From contig CAIYUV010000159.1 of NCBI GenBank assembly GCA_903929475.1, forward strand, positions 1 to 36,878: DNA of 36,878 nt, given 5' to 3'. This document shows, one piece after another, positions 17,209 through 25,178 of the stretch. Every line of letters starts with the position of its first letter. The stretch's first letter is position 1. A program made the translations under genes and the position numbers. Under the pieces are notes generated by a model. That model saw only the letters and a list, made by a program, of their open reading frames with translations, ran no database searches and was not told the DNA's origin. Origin of the DNA: an uncultured Spartobacteria bacterium. GTDB lineage: Bacteria > Verrucomicrobiota > Verrucomicrobiia > Chthoniobacterales > Chthoniobacteraceae.

Positions 17209-18365
17209 CAAAAGACACGATCCGCGTAGCGATGATCGTCGGCGACGAACGCGAAGTTCTCGGCCAATGGGAGCGCACCGATCCGTATTTCGGCCCCGCC
17301 CCTGCCGCCCTCATCGCCGGGCTCGCGGGCCTCGAAGAACTCGAACTGCACATCCTCTGCTGCACCCGCCATTCACTTCCCGCGCCGGAAAAAATCGCGC
17401 TGAATATTTTCTACCACTCCATCCGCGTCCCACGCTGGGGCTACCTCAAAACCTTCTACCTCCCCGCTATCCTCGCCATCCGCCGCACGCTGAAATCGCT
17501 CCGCCCGGAAGCCGTCCACGGCCAGGGCACCGAGCGTGAATACGCCCTCGCTGCCGCCTACTCGGGCTTTCCCAGCGCTGTCACCATCCACGGCAATATG
17601 CGCGCAATCGCACGTCACTTCCGGGCAAGGCCGCTTTCATTTCATTGGCTCACCGCGCGCCTCGAAACCATCGCGCTCCGCAAAGCCACCGGCGTCATCT
17701 GCAACTCCGCATACACCGAGGAACAAGTGCGTCCACTCGCGCGCAAAACCTGGCGCGTGCCAAATGCGCTCGCGTCGGAATTTTTCCAGCCACCCACAGC
17801 CGAACGATCCACCGAGCCTGTGCTGCTCAACGTCGGACACCTCGCCGTTCACAAAAACCAACTCGAACTCCTCGAACTCGCCAGCCGCCTGCACGAACGC
17901 GGCCTGCGCTTCCGCCTTGATTTCATCGGCGGCATCCATGCCAAAAGCGACTACGGTCGCCGCTTCCTCGCCGCCCTCGCCCCCGCCGAGCGCGCAGGTT
18001 GGGCGCGCCACCTCGGCGTATTGAGCCGCGCCGAACTCATCACACATCTCGACTCCGCGCACGCCCTCGTCCACGTCGCCACCGAGGAATCCTTCGGCCT
18101 CGCCGTCGCCGAAGCCCTCGCCAGAAATCTCCGCCTCTTCGCCTTCCGCACCGGCGGCATCGCCGACATCGCAGCAAAGCTGGATGACACCACACTCATC
18201 ACCCCGCTCGACTGGCAGGCTCTCGCCACCTCCCTCGAAAGCTGGCTGCGTGCAGGCCACCCGCCCGCCATCAACACCGCGCAAACCATGCACCAGCGAT
18301 ACTCTCAGGCGACCATCGCCGCCGCGCATATGGAGATTTACCGCGAGCTCAGCCGTGCCGTTTAG
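17205..18365 (+). CDS. Family 4 glycosyltransferase
   Basis: The 386-residue protein has the GT-B two-domain pattern of GT4 enzymes. The N-terminal domain includes EAVHGQGTEREYALAAA and AVTIHGNMRAIARHF. The C-terminal donor domain begins at VLLNVGHLAVHKNQLELLE and ends with the E-x7-E motif in ATEESFGLAVAEALARNLRL. GT4 enzymes are retaining transferases that use nucleotide sugars on the cytoplasmic face of the membrane. The ATG at 17205 overlaps the stop of the previous gene as ATGA; a GTG at 17199 is the alternative. Donor and acceptor are unknown. Confidence 0.88.
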   Translation: MTKDTIRVAMIVGDEREVLGQWERTDPYFGPAPAALIAGLAGLEELELHILCCTRHSLPAPEKIALNIFYHSIRVPRWGYLKTFYLPAILAIRRTLKSLRPEAVHGQGTEREYALAAAYSGFPSAVTIHGNMRAIARHFRARPLSFHWLTARLETIALRKATGVICNSAYTEEQVRPLARKTWRVPNALASEFFQPPTAERSTEPVLLNVGHLAVHKNQLELLELASRLHERGLRFRLDFIGGIHAKSDYGRRFLAALAPAERAGWARHLGVLSRAELITHLDSAHALVHVATEESFGLAVAEALARNLRLFAFRTGGIADIAAKLDDTTLITPLDWQALATSLESWLRAGHPPAINTAQTMHQRYSQATIAAAHMEIYRELSRAV

Positions 18366-18428
18366 CACCGCTTGTCAGCGATAAAATCCTTGCTGCGTGC
18401 CACACGCTCCGCCAAGGAACGCACACCC

Positions 18429-19301
18429 ATGCGTTTTTCAATCATCACCCCGAGCTTTCGTAATTCCGACTGGCTGCGGCTTTGCGTCGCCTCCGTCGCG
18501 GATCAGCAGGGAGTGGAACTTGAGCATATCGTTCAGGACTCCTGCTCGGACGACGGCACACAGGACTGGCTTCCACACGACTCGCGCGTGAAAGCATTCA
18601 TTGAAAAAGATAAAGGCATGTATGACGCCGTGAACCGTGGCTACCAACGGGCGACGGGCGACGTGCTGGCGTATTTGAATTGCGACGAGCAATACCTCCC
18701 CGATGCGCTCGCCGCCGTGTCGCGTTTTTTTGAGGAAAACCCAAAGGTGGATGCCTGCGTGACAGATACCGTCGTCACGGATCCCAATGGCGAGTATCTC
18801 TGCCATCGTCTTGCGCTCACTCCGGGCAAACTCAGCACTTGGGTGCGCTTTCCGGTTGTAACTTCTTCGTTTTTCCTCCGGCGTCGCGTGGTGCATGAGA
18901 TGGGCCTGTATTTCGATACGAATTGGCGCGACCTCGGAGATTTTTTTTACGTGATGAAGCTCCTAAATCATGGAGTGCGTTTTGGCGCGCTGCCGGTCTT
19001 TACTTCGGCATTCACAGATACTGGGGACAATATGAACATGAAGCCGAACGCGATCCGTGAAAAAGCGGAGAAGATCGCGATGACGCCGTGGTGGATTCGG
19101 AAAACTTTCATTCTTTGGATTGCCTATTTCGGCTGGCGCAACTTTCTGCGCGGAGCGTATTCGATGAAGAAGTTCGATTATGCAGTTTATACGCGTGAAA
19201 GCACCACACAGCGGGTGGTGCGCAGGGCGGGGAAGCCGACGGCATTATGGCCGGGGAGACCGCTTGCCTGGCGCCCTCGCGTGGCCAAAAGCGAAAACTA
19301 G
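18429..19301 (+). CDS. Family 2 glycosyltransferase
   Basis: The 290-residue protein starts RFSIITPSFRNSDWLRLCVAS and includes EHIVQDSCSDDGTQDWL, KGMYDAVNRGYQRATGDVL and AYLNCDEQYL, matching WcaA/GT2 enzymes with a Cys-Asp-Glu in the usual DxD place. A hydrophobic patch around residues 210-235 (ILWIAYFGWRNFL) may associate with the membrane. The ATG at 18429 is preferred; the frame opens at a TTG at 18372, 6 bp after the GT4 stop, but the added residues do not look like a GT2 N-terminus. It probably adds one sugar of the repeat unit in tandem with the upstream GT4. Donor unknown. Confidence 0.87.
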   Translation: MRFSIITPSFRNSDWLRLCVASVADQQGVELEHIVQDSCSDDGTQDWLPHDSRVKAFIEKDKGMYDAVNRGYQRATGDVLAYLNCDEQYLPDALAAVSRFFEENPKVDACVTDTVVTDPNGEYLCHRLALTPGKLSTWVRFPVVTSSFFLRRRVVHEMGLYFDTNWRDLGDFFYVMKLLNHGVRFGALPVFTSAFTDTGDNMNMKPNAIREKAEKIAMTPWWIRKTFILWIAYFGWRNFLRGAYSMKKFDYAVYTRESTTQRVVRRAGKPTALWPGRPLAWRPRVAKSEN

Positions 19302-19420
19302 TTTTTCCTGCAAACAAGGCGCTGCTTTGCACGATGTCGGTAAATTGTTTCTGAAAGCCTCCATGTCGTTCTATTTCATTGGACGACATCCCCAACGTGT
19401 TACCCTCTCCCGCCGTCGCC

Positions 19421-20689
19421 ATGTCCTCCTCTACATCTCAATTCATCGAACATTATTTTCGCGCTCTGGCTGAACATGGCGTTCCAGCCGTCATCATCCA
19501 CGGCTACGAACATCTTCCCGAACAGTGGGACTCGGATATTGACTACGTCGTGCCCCGTGAGGCTTTGAAAAAGGTGCCCGCAATTTGCGCCGAGGTGGCA
19601 AAAAAAAACGGCTGGATCGCGGCTCCCCCAGTATCTGCAAATCTGCACGCGATCTGCCAGGTCGTCTTCCGTCTGGATCATCCAGAGGAATTTCTCCAGT
19701 TGGATGCCTGCTCGGATTACGTCCATTCACGCTGCTTCATCGCCAGTGCCGAGGAGTTGATGGCGGGCGCGAAAGAACGTGGTCTTTTTCGCACGTCGGC
19801 ACCTGCCGTGGAATTTGCCTACCATCTCGGCAAAAATTTTGCGAAGCGGCGGCCCATTGCCCGCGTGATGCCGCGCTTGCGCGAACTGGCCGCACAAGAT
19901 GTTGTCGGCTGCGAGGCAGCGTTCCATCGGTTGCTAGGCGCGGAAAAAGGCCCGCTTTCAGAATGGCTCCCGCGTGACGACGAGGAGTGGAAAAAACTTG
20001 CACCCATACTGCGACGCAGACGCCGTTTCGGAACGTGGCTCCTGTTGCAGGAATCGCTCCGTCTGCTTCGCAGGTGGTGGTCTCCTAGCGGTCTTCGGCT
20101 CGTGGTGCTCGGCCCGGATGGGGCAGGAAAATCCACACTCATTGCCGCTCTCTCCCGCTTACTGGGGCCATGCTTCCGCGCGGTGGATTATATTCATTCA
20201 CGGCCGGGCCTTCTGGATTCAAAGCCGGACGGCGGTGTGGTGTCCGAACCTCACGCGAAGATTCCGCGCTCGTGGCCGGCATGTGTGGCCAAGATATTTT
20301 ATTACGCCTTGGACCACTGGCTCGGATGGCTCGTCCGCGTGCGTCCTGCGACGGTGAGAAACCGACTCGTGATTTTTGACCGCGATTTTTATGACGTCAT
20401 CGTAGATCCCATGCGCTATCGCCTGCGAGGCGTAGGCGCGCTCGCTCGCGTCCTCGTCCGTCTGTTGCCACAGGCGGATTTCACCCTCGTCCTTGATGCT
20501 CCACCCGAAATCATTCACGCCCGCAAGCCCGAGTTGCCGGTTGCCGAGCTCGCCCGCCAGCGCGCCGTCCTCCGGCTCCTTTCCGCAGGACGAGAATCCT
20601 GGCATTTGCTTGATGCTTCGCAAAATTCGGAGGCTGTCGCACACGAAGCGATCTTGACTGTGCTCAAACATATAAACTTCCAGCCTTAG
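19421..20689 (+). CDS. Nucleotidyltransferase-thymidylate-kinase-like fusion protein, copy 1
   Basis: The 422-residue protein joins two nucleotide-handling folds. Residues 1-190 resemble a minimal nucleotidyltransferase, with HGYEHLPEQWDSDIDYVV at 27-44; Asp39 and Asp41 would be the metal-binding pair. A basic linker (about 198-220) leads to a P-loop kinase domain with GPDGAGKST at 231-239, FDRDFYDVIVDPMRYR at 319-334 and LVLDAPPEIIHARKPEL at 356-372, all reminiscent of thymidylate kinase. The motif FYYALDHWLG (293-302) is shared with a second copy at 25179. Functions of such fusions in polysaccharide loci are unknown to me; phosphorylation of, or nucleotide transfer to, a sugar or lipid is possible. 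The ATG at 19421 was chosen over 19379 because the paralogue aligns from here. Confidence 0.75.
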   Translation: MSSSTSQFIEHYFRALAEHGVPAVIIHGYEHLPEQWDSDIDYVVPREALKKVPAICAEVAKKNGWIAAPPVSANLHAICQVVFRLDHPEEFLQLDACSDYVHSRCFIASAEELMAGAKERGLFRTSAPAVEFAYHLGKNFAKRRPIARVMPRLRELAAQDVVGCEAAFHRLLGAEKGPLSEWLPRDDEEWKKLAPILRRRRRFGTWLLLQESLRLLRRWWSPSGLRLVVLGPDGAGKSTLIAALSRLLGPCFRAVDYIHSRPGLLDSKPDGGVVSEPHAKIPRSWPACVAKIFYYALDHWLGWLVRVRPATVRNRLVIFDRDFYDVIVDPMRYRLRGVGALARVLVRLLPQADFTLVLDAPPEIIHARKPELPVAELARQRAVLRLLSAGRESWHLLDASQNSEAVAHEAILTVLKHINFQP

Positions 20690-20723
20690 GAAATCGCGAC
20701 ACTGGATGCCGGGTTGACGCGGT

Positions 20724-21458
20724 TTATCTCCGAAACAAACGATGCAGCGCCTTGGCGACCAGCCTTGGCCCGGAGCAGGCCAAGAAACGCGGCAGCGTGA
20801 ACATCTTCTCGCCCGCCTTCGCCACGCCCGGTGCGACGGTGCAGGCGCTTGCGTAGCCAGCTTCGCTCACCAGATCTCGCACGCGCTCGTCCCATTTTCC
20901 GTGCGGATAGCAGAAGTGCCGCACCTCGACTCCGAATTCATCCTCCAGTTTCTTCTTGCTCGAAAAAATCTCCTCCCTCGCCTCCGCGCACTTCGTGAGC
21001 ACGGGATGCGTGAGTGTGTGCGAACCGATTTGATGCCCCGCCGCCAGCCACGTTCGCACTTCGTCGTGATTCATCAGCGGCACGGGCGCATCGCCCTTGC
21101 GCACGTCCCAATCATTTTTTCCGCCAATCATTCCCGCGACGAGGAACTGTATCGCCATGAAGCCATGCTGACTTAGCGGCTCCAGCCCGTGCTCGATCAC
21201 ATTGCGGCACCCGTCGTCGAAAGTGATCACTGCCTTTCGCCCCGCGTTAGCGGGGTTGGGCACATCGGCGAGCGTCCCGCTTTCCAGCCCTGCCACGCGG
21301 AGCGAAGCAAGCTGCCGCTCGAACTCAACGACACCGACCCACAAAAACGGATCGCGTGCTCCACTTACCGCCGGCCCGAGGCTGTGGTAACAAAACACCG
21401 GCACTCCCCGCGCGCATAATCGCCGCTGCGCCCTGCTGAGAAATATCCGCTCTAACAC
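20724..21458 (-). CDS. Polysaccharide deacetylase (NodB homology domain)
   Basis: The 244-residue protein has the NodB/CE4 motifs: TFDDG at 79-83 with the catalytic and metal-binding aspartates, SHTLTHP at 146-152 with the metal-binding histidines, and RHFCYPHGKWD at 180-190. CE4 enzymes remove N- or O-acetyl groups from polysaccharides. No signal peptide is evident, so it may act in the cytoplasm or be attached by its hydrophobic N-terminus. The GTG start at 21458 overlaps the TAG of the GMC gene and follows an AAGGAG at 21466-21471 with a 7-base spacer, one of the few clear ribosome-binding sites here. Longer frames upstream run through the GMC gene and are rejected. It is last in the minus operon. 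Confidence 0.88.
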   Translation of the reverse strand: MLERIFLSRAQRRLCARGVPVFCYHSLGPAVSGARDPFLWVGVVEFERQLASLRVAGLESGTLADVPNPANAGRKAVITFDDGCRNVIEHGLEPLSQHGFMAIQFLVAGMIGGKNDWDVRKGDAPVPLMNHDEVRTWLAAGHQIGSHTLTHPVLTKCAEAREEIFSSKKKLEDEFGVEVRHFCYPHGKWDERVRDLVSEAGYASACTVAPGVAKAGEKMFTLPRFLACSGPRLVAKALHRLFRR

Positions 21459-23128
21459 GCGAGTTCTCCTTTTAAGTGATCCGCCAGCCTCAGCGCCATC
21501 GCCACGAGGGTGAGCGTGGGGTTCGCGTGGCTGCTCGTGGGAAAAACGGACGAACCGGCGACAAAAAGATTGTCCACGCCATGCACTCGGCAATGCGCAT
21601 CCACCACTCCGCTCGCGGGATCATCGCTCATCCGTGTGGTGCCGATGTGGTGGGCGTTCGAATTAAATTTGCGCACCTCTCCATCGAGCTTCGCGCGCAG
21701 TTCCGCCTCATCGTAAATAAACTCCCCCACCCCGCTCGCCGCGAATCGCTCGCGCATGAGCCGGTGCATTGCCAGCACCGTCTCGAAATCGCGCTCGCTG
21801 AAACGCACGCGCGCTTCGAGCCGTTGCATCCCGAATGCATCACGTTCGCTGTGCAGCAACACGCGGCTCTCGTGATCGGGCGCGTGCTCGGTCTGGTAGA
21901 AAAGGTGAAATTGATTGCCCTTTCGCGGTGCCAGCACGATGGGCAGGCGGCGCTTCGCTAAAAAACGCTGCTGCACCAATCTCACAACCTGCGGCACGAG
22001 CGTGGGCGCATTACGCAGCACTACACCGAAGTGTTCACCCAGCGCGCCGCGTTCCTGCCGGATACGCCGGAGACCACCGCTCAGACCGTAACGCTTAAAA
22101 CTACTCACGAAAAATTTACCGAGAAATGTCGCCGAGAAGAGCGCATTCCGGTGCACAGCGTGGGCGATGGGAGGGCGGAAGAAAAAACCGATACCATTTC
22201 CGATGCGATGCCTGCGTTGAGCCTCGGGTGTAATCGCGAAACGGCGGCGGCAATAAACACCTTCGGGATCGCGTTCGAATTCATAGATGAAGTCCTTGTT
22301 GGGATCGCGCAGCCGCGCGTAGGCAAGCACACCAAAAAGATGCGCCTGATAGTAGCGCCCGACGCAATCCGAGTGGTTACCCACACCCTCTGCGGCCACG
22401 TCGTTCGACGCCAGCAACAGCCGCGCATTCTCCAGCCCCCCACACGCCAGCACATGACGCAGCGCACGCACGGTAAATGTGTGGCCCGGCGCTGTCGTGA
22501 CCGCGATATGACGCAATGCACCGCCGTGGGTTTCGAGCTGGAGGTTCGTTGCGTGTGCGTGGAGCAGCACGGAGAGGTTTTCTGCGCTGCGTAGATCCTT
22601 TTCATAGCGCCTACCAAAGTCCGTCGGCGGCCCCCACCGCTCCAGTGGCCACGTAGCCACGTCCTCACCATCGAAGCCCGCGATCATTTCGCGCTGTGTG
22701 TCGGGGAAAACATCGCGCGCATCGTAACGAAAGTCCCCTGTTTCGCAGAGCACGTTTGCGCGTTCGAAATGCGGACGCAGCGATTCGTAGGTGATCGGCC
22801 ATCCGCTGTGGGGAATCCATTCGCGCTTCTCGAAATCAATCGGATCGTAGGGAACGCAACGCGATCCCCACACCGTCGTCCCGCCGCCGAGCACTCGCGG
22901 GCGGTTTTCCTCCAGCGGTTCATGGCTGCGCGGTGGCTCGGCATAGCCGCGATAGAGATCGCGGTAATCCGCGCGCTCGCGCTTCGCCCCACCGACGAGG
23001 AGGATCACTTTTTTCCCAGTGCCCGCAAAGTCGCGTGCGATGGAAATACCCGCCGGGCCAGCGCCAATGATACATAGGTCCGCGTCAAGCACGGTTCCGT
23101 CCGGTATTTTGTGGGCATCACTGATCAT
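21452..23128 (-). CDS. GMC-family FAD oxidoreductase
   Basis: The 558-residue protein begins with a Rossmann motif in LDADLCIIGAGPAGISIARDF, then has GGGTTVWGSRCVPYDPIDF, a substrate and FAD region typical of GMC oxidoreductases. It ends with AHHIGTTRM, VDNLFVAGSSVFPTSSHANPTLTL and a final helix. GMC enzymes oxidise alcohols of sugars, sterols or choline with FAD; no signal peptide is seen, so it is probably cytoplasmic. The ATG at 23128 overlaps the TGA of the upstream aldo/keto reductase gene as ATGA, so they are coupled. An oxidase of this type in a polysaccharide locus is uncommon; it might oxidise a sugar alcohol or lipid-linked sugar. Confidence 0.88.
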   Translation of the reverse strand: MISDAHKIPDGTVLDADLCIIGAGPAGISIARDFAGTGKKVILLVGGAKRERADYRDLYRGYAEPPRSHEPLEENRPRVLGGGTTVWGSRCVPYDPIDFEKREWIPHSGWPITYESLRPHFERANVLCETGDFRYDARDVFPDTQREMIAGFDGEDVATWPLERWGPPTDFGRRYEKDLRSAENLSVLLHAHATNLQLETHGGALRHIAVTTAPGHTFTVRALRHVLACGGLENARLLLASNDVAAEGVGNHSDCVGRYYQAHLFGVLAYARLRDPNKDFIYEFERDPEGVYCRRRFAITPEAQRRHRIGNGIGFFFRPPIAHAVHRNALFSATFLGKFFVSSFKRYGLSGGLRRIRQERGALGEHFGVVLRNAPTLVPQVVRLVQQRFLAKRRLPIVLAPRKGNQFHLFYQTEHAPDHESRVLLHSERDAFGMQRLEARVRFSERDFETVLAMHRLMRERFAASGVGEFIYDEAELRAKLDGEVRKFNSNAHHIGTTRMSDDPASGVVDAHCRVHGVDNLFVAGSSVFPTSSHANPTLTLVAMALRLADHLKGELAC

Positions 23129-24126
23129 GCGATGGAATTTACAGTTTGAAGCGATTTCCGCAGCGTGGCCCAATCCGGTGCCGGACGTTCCGCGAGCACA
23201 CGAAGATCGGCGAGGTTTTCGTCAAGATGCACCGGCTTCGTAGTGCCGACAAGTGCGCTGGCCACACCGGGCGCGCCAAGGGCAAAAGCGAGCAATATCT
23301 GTCTCGGCGTCAGCCCGTGATCCTGCACTGCAATCTGCACGCGGCGGGCGACGCTTTTTTCCTCGGTATGTTCCGCGAGAAGCCGGCCGCCACGGTAGAT
23401 TTGGTTCGCGATGACGCCTATGCCGCGCGCGGAAAACTTTTCGAGTAATGGCCACAGATCCGCCGGACGCGCGGGATTGACCGCCGTCTCGATGGCGCCG
23501 AGATCTGGCAACGCCAGCGATGCATCGAGGACCGCTGGTTCATTCGAGGAAATGCCCAAGTGCCGCAGCTTGCCAGCCGCGCGCAATTGCAGGAGCACAT
23601 TCCAAAGGTCGCCATCTTGCACCGCATCCAGCGTGGCTTCGTGGAGAAAAAAGACATCGAGGTAATCCGTGCCCAGTCTGCGCAGGCTTGCTTCGACGGC
23701 ACTCACGATGACAGCAGGCGCGAAATTTTGCCGCAGCACTCCCATTTGCCTGCTGCCACTGCGTGCCCGTGAAATGGCCCGTTCCGCCCCCGCAAAACGT
23801 CTCACCAATCCGCGCAGCAGCGGTTTGACGATGCGAATCAGCGGCCCCGCTGCCGAAAAACGAAAGCCCGCCTTCGTAGCTATCACAAATTTCTCCCGCT
23901 GCCCGCGAATGGCTCGGCCCACCGCCATCTCGCTTTCGCCCTGACCGTAGCTGTCCGCTGTATCAATGAAGTTCACGCCTTGAGCCGCAGCATGATGAAT
24001 GAGCCCCACCGCCTCAGTTTTGGAGAGACCGGTGCTGGCAGACCTCAGCTTCCCCGTGCCCAACCCAATGGCAGAACATCGCAATGCGCTATTTCCGATA
24101 GAGCGGCTCGGCAGGCTGACTTCCAT
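23125..24126 (-). CDS. Aldo/keto reductase
   Basis: The 333-residue protein has the AKR catalytic tetrad: Asp55 and Tyr60 in FIDTADSYGQGE, Lys85 in VIATKAGF and His162 in DYLDVFFLHEA. The barrel continues with HLGISSNEPAVLDAS, and the NADPH-binding C-terminus contains ALVGTTKPVHLDENL. It reduces carbonyl groups or oxidises alcohols with NADP(H). The start ATG at 24126 is 4 bp after the stop of the SAM methyltransferase gene, and its stop overlaps the GMC start. Paired with the GMC oxidoreductase, it could act in an oxidation-reduction sequence that inverts a sugar hydroxyl; this is inference. Confidence 0.88.
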   Translation of the reverse strand: MEVSLPSRSIGNSALRCSAIGLGTGKLRSASTGLSKTEAVGLIHHAAAQGVNFIDTADSYGQGESEMAVGRAIRGQREKFVIATKAGFRFSAAGPLIRIVKPLLRGLVRRFAGAERAISRARSGSRQMGVLRQNFAPAVIVSAVEASLRRLGTDYLDVFFLHEATLDAVQDGDLWNVLLQLRAAGKLRHLGISSNEPAVLDASLALPDLGAIETAVNPARPADLWPLLEKFSARGIGVIANQIYRGGRLLAEHTEEKSVARRVQIAVQDHGLTPRQILLAFALGAPGVASALVGTTKPVHLDENLADLRVLAERPAPDWATLRKSLQTVNSIA

Positions 24127-24130
24127 GGAA

Positions 24131-25060
24131 TCAAACTGGCAGGCTGATCAGCCAGGATTCAAGCGCAAGAATATCTTCCTTCGCATAACCGCGAAATTCT
24201 TTGGCCAGTCGCACGCGACTCAGCATTTCCGCAGGCGCCGACTCGTGCTCTTCCGCGATGATACGAAATCCAGCGGCTTGATGCATGGCGCGGTGATCGG
24301 AGACTCGCAGCCGGTTTTGCGGAACCACGGCACTATCCAGCCAGCGCCATGCGGCGGGCGAAAAGCGGAGCATGTTCAGCGGGGTGATATTCCGGTCGAA
24401 ATACGCGTATATGTCGCGGAAGTTCAGCCGATGGATCATGACTGCGCCGGGCTTGGCCGTGCGGCGAAACTCCCTATAGATGCCTTCCAAACTCAGCTTC
24501 GGAACATACATCAGCACCGCGCTCGTGGTGATCAAATCAATGGAGCCTTCCTTCACTTCCGTGTGCTCTGCATTCTGCACGCGAAGGTGAATTTCAAGGG
24601 GCTCCAGCAGTTCCTTGGGCGGCAACTCACTTGTATCGCTGGCAATTTTTCTGAGCACTTCCAGACGCTCCGGCTGCCAGTCTGGCAGCAAGGCATCAAG
24701 CCGCCCCGCGTCGGCGAACTCGGCAAAAAGCCGGGAGACACGAATCAGCCGCGTCCGGTTGACCAATGGCTCGATGTCATAGGACCAGATGGCTGCCGCA
24801 CCGCAGAGATACAGCGCGAGCGGAGTGATGGGATTCCAACCCGTTCCGACCTCCAGCGCCGTGAACGCAGCGGGAGCCGTGGGCGCGTTTTGATGCAAAA
24901 TATCCAATTGCCGACGGGTCTCGTTGATCTTCCGCACGAATTCCTCCGTCTGGAGTTCCACGGAGTGCGACCACTTTTGAAAAATCCTGTTTAAGGCCTG
25001 TCGCTGCGGCAACCATGACGCTGCGCGGTGTAGTGCTGATTTAATCAACCAGTGAGGCAT
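24131..25060 (-). CDS. Class I SAM-dependent methyltransferase
   Basis: The 309-residue protein has a helical N-terminal part, SAM motif I at ALEVGTGWNP (68-77), IWSYDIEPL as motif II, LITTSAVLMYVP as motif IV, and IYREFRRTAKPGAVMIHR as the following helix-strand. This is the Methyltransf_11/25 pattern. It leads a minus-strand operon with an aldo/keto reductase, GMC oxidoreductase and deacetylase. The starting ATG is 118 bp from the divergent nucleotidyltransferase-kinase gene, which leaves room for promoters. The substrate is unknown; a sugar or lipid intermediate is likely from context. Confidence 0.78.
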   Translation of the reverse strand: MPHWLIKSALHRAASWLPQRQALNRIFQKWSHSVELQTEEFVRKINETRRQLDILHQNAPTAPAAFTALEVGTGWNPITPLALYLCGAAAIWSYDIEPLVNRTRLIRVSRLFAEFADAGRLDALLPDWQPERLEVLRKIASDTSELPPKELLEPLEIHLRVQNAEHTEVKEGSIDLITTSAVLMYVPKLSLEGIYREFRRTAKPGAVMIHRLNFRDIYAYFDRNITPLNMLRFSPAAWRWLDSAVVPQNRLRVSDHRAMHQAAGFRIIAEEHESAPAEMLSRVRLAKEFRGYAKEDILALESWLISLPV

Positions 25061-25178
25061 AGCAGATTTTGAAGCACGCTACGGAGACGCTGCGGATGGG
25101 TCGAGCGTTTATCGTCAAGCTTGCCGTGCTGCTGATTAAAAGGGAGTGTTCGCGCTATCCTGCGCGCGTTCACTTTTC

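Noticed and set aside
20724-21593. Longer 289-residue reading of the deacetylase
   Set aside because: The extra N-terminal residues are encoded within the GMC gene in another frame and look non-coding; the GTG at 21458 has a good AAGGAG site.
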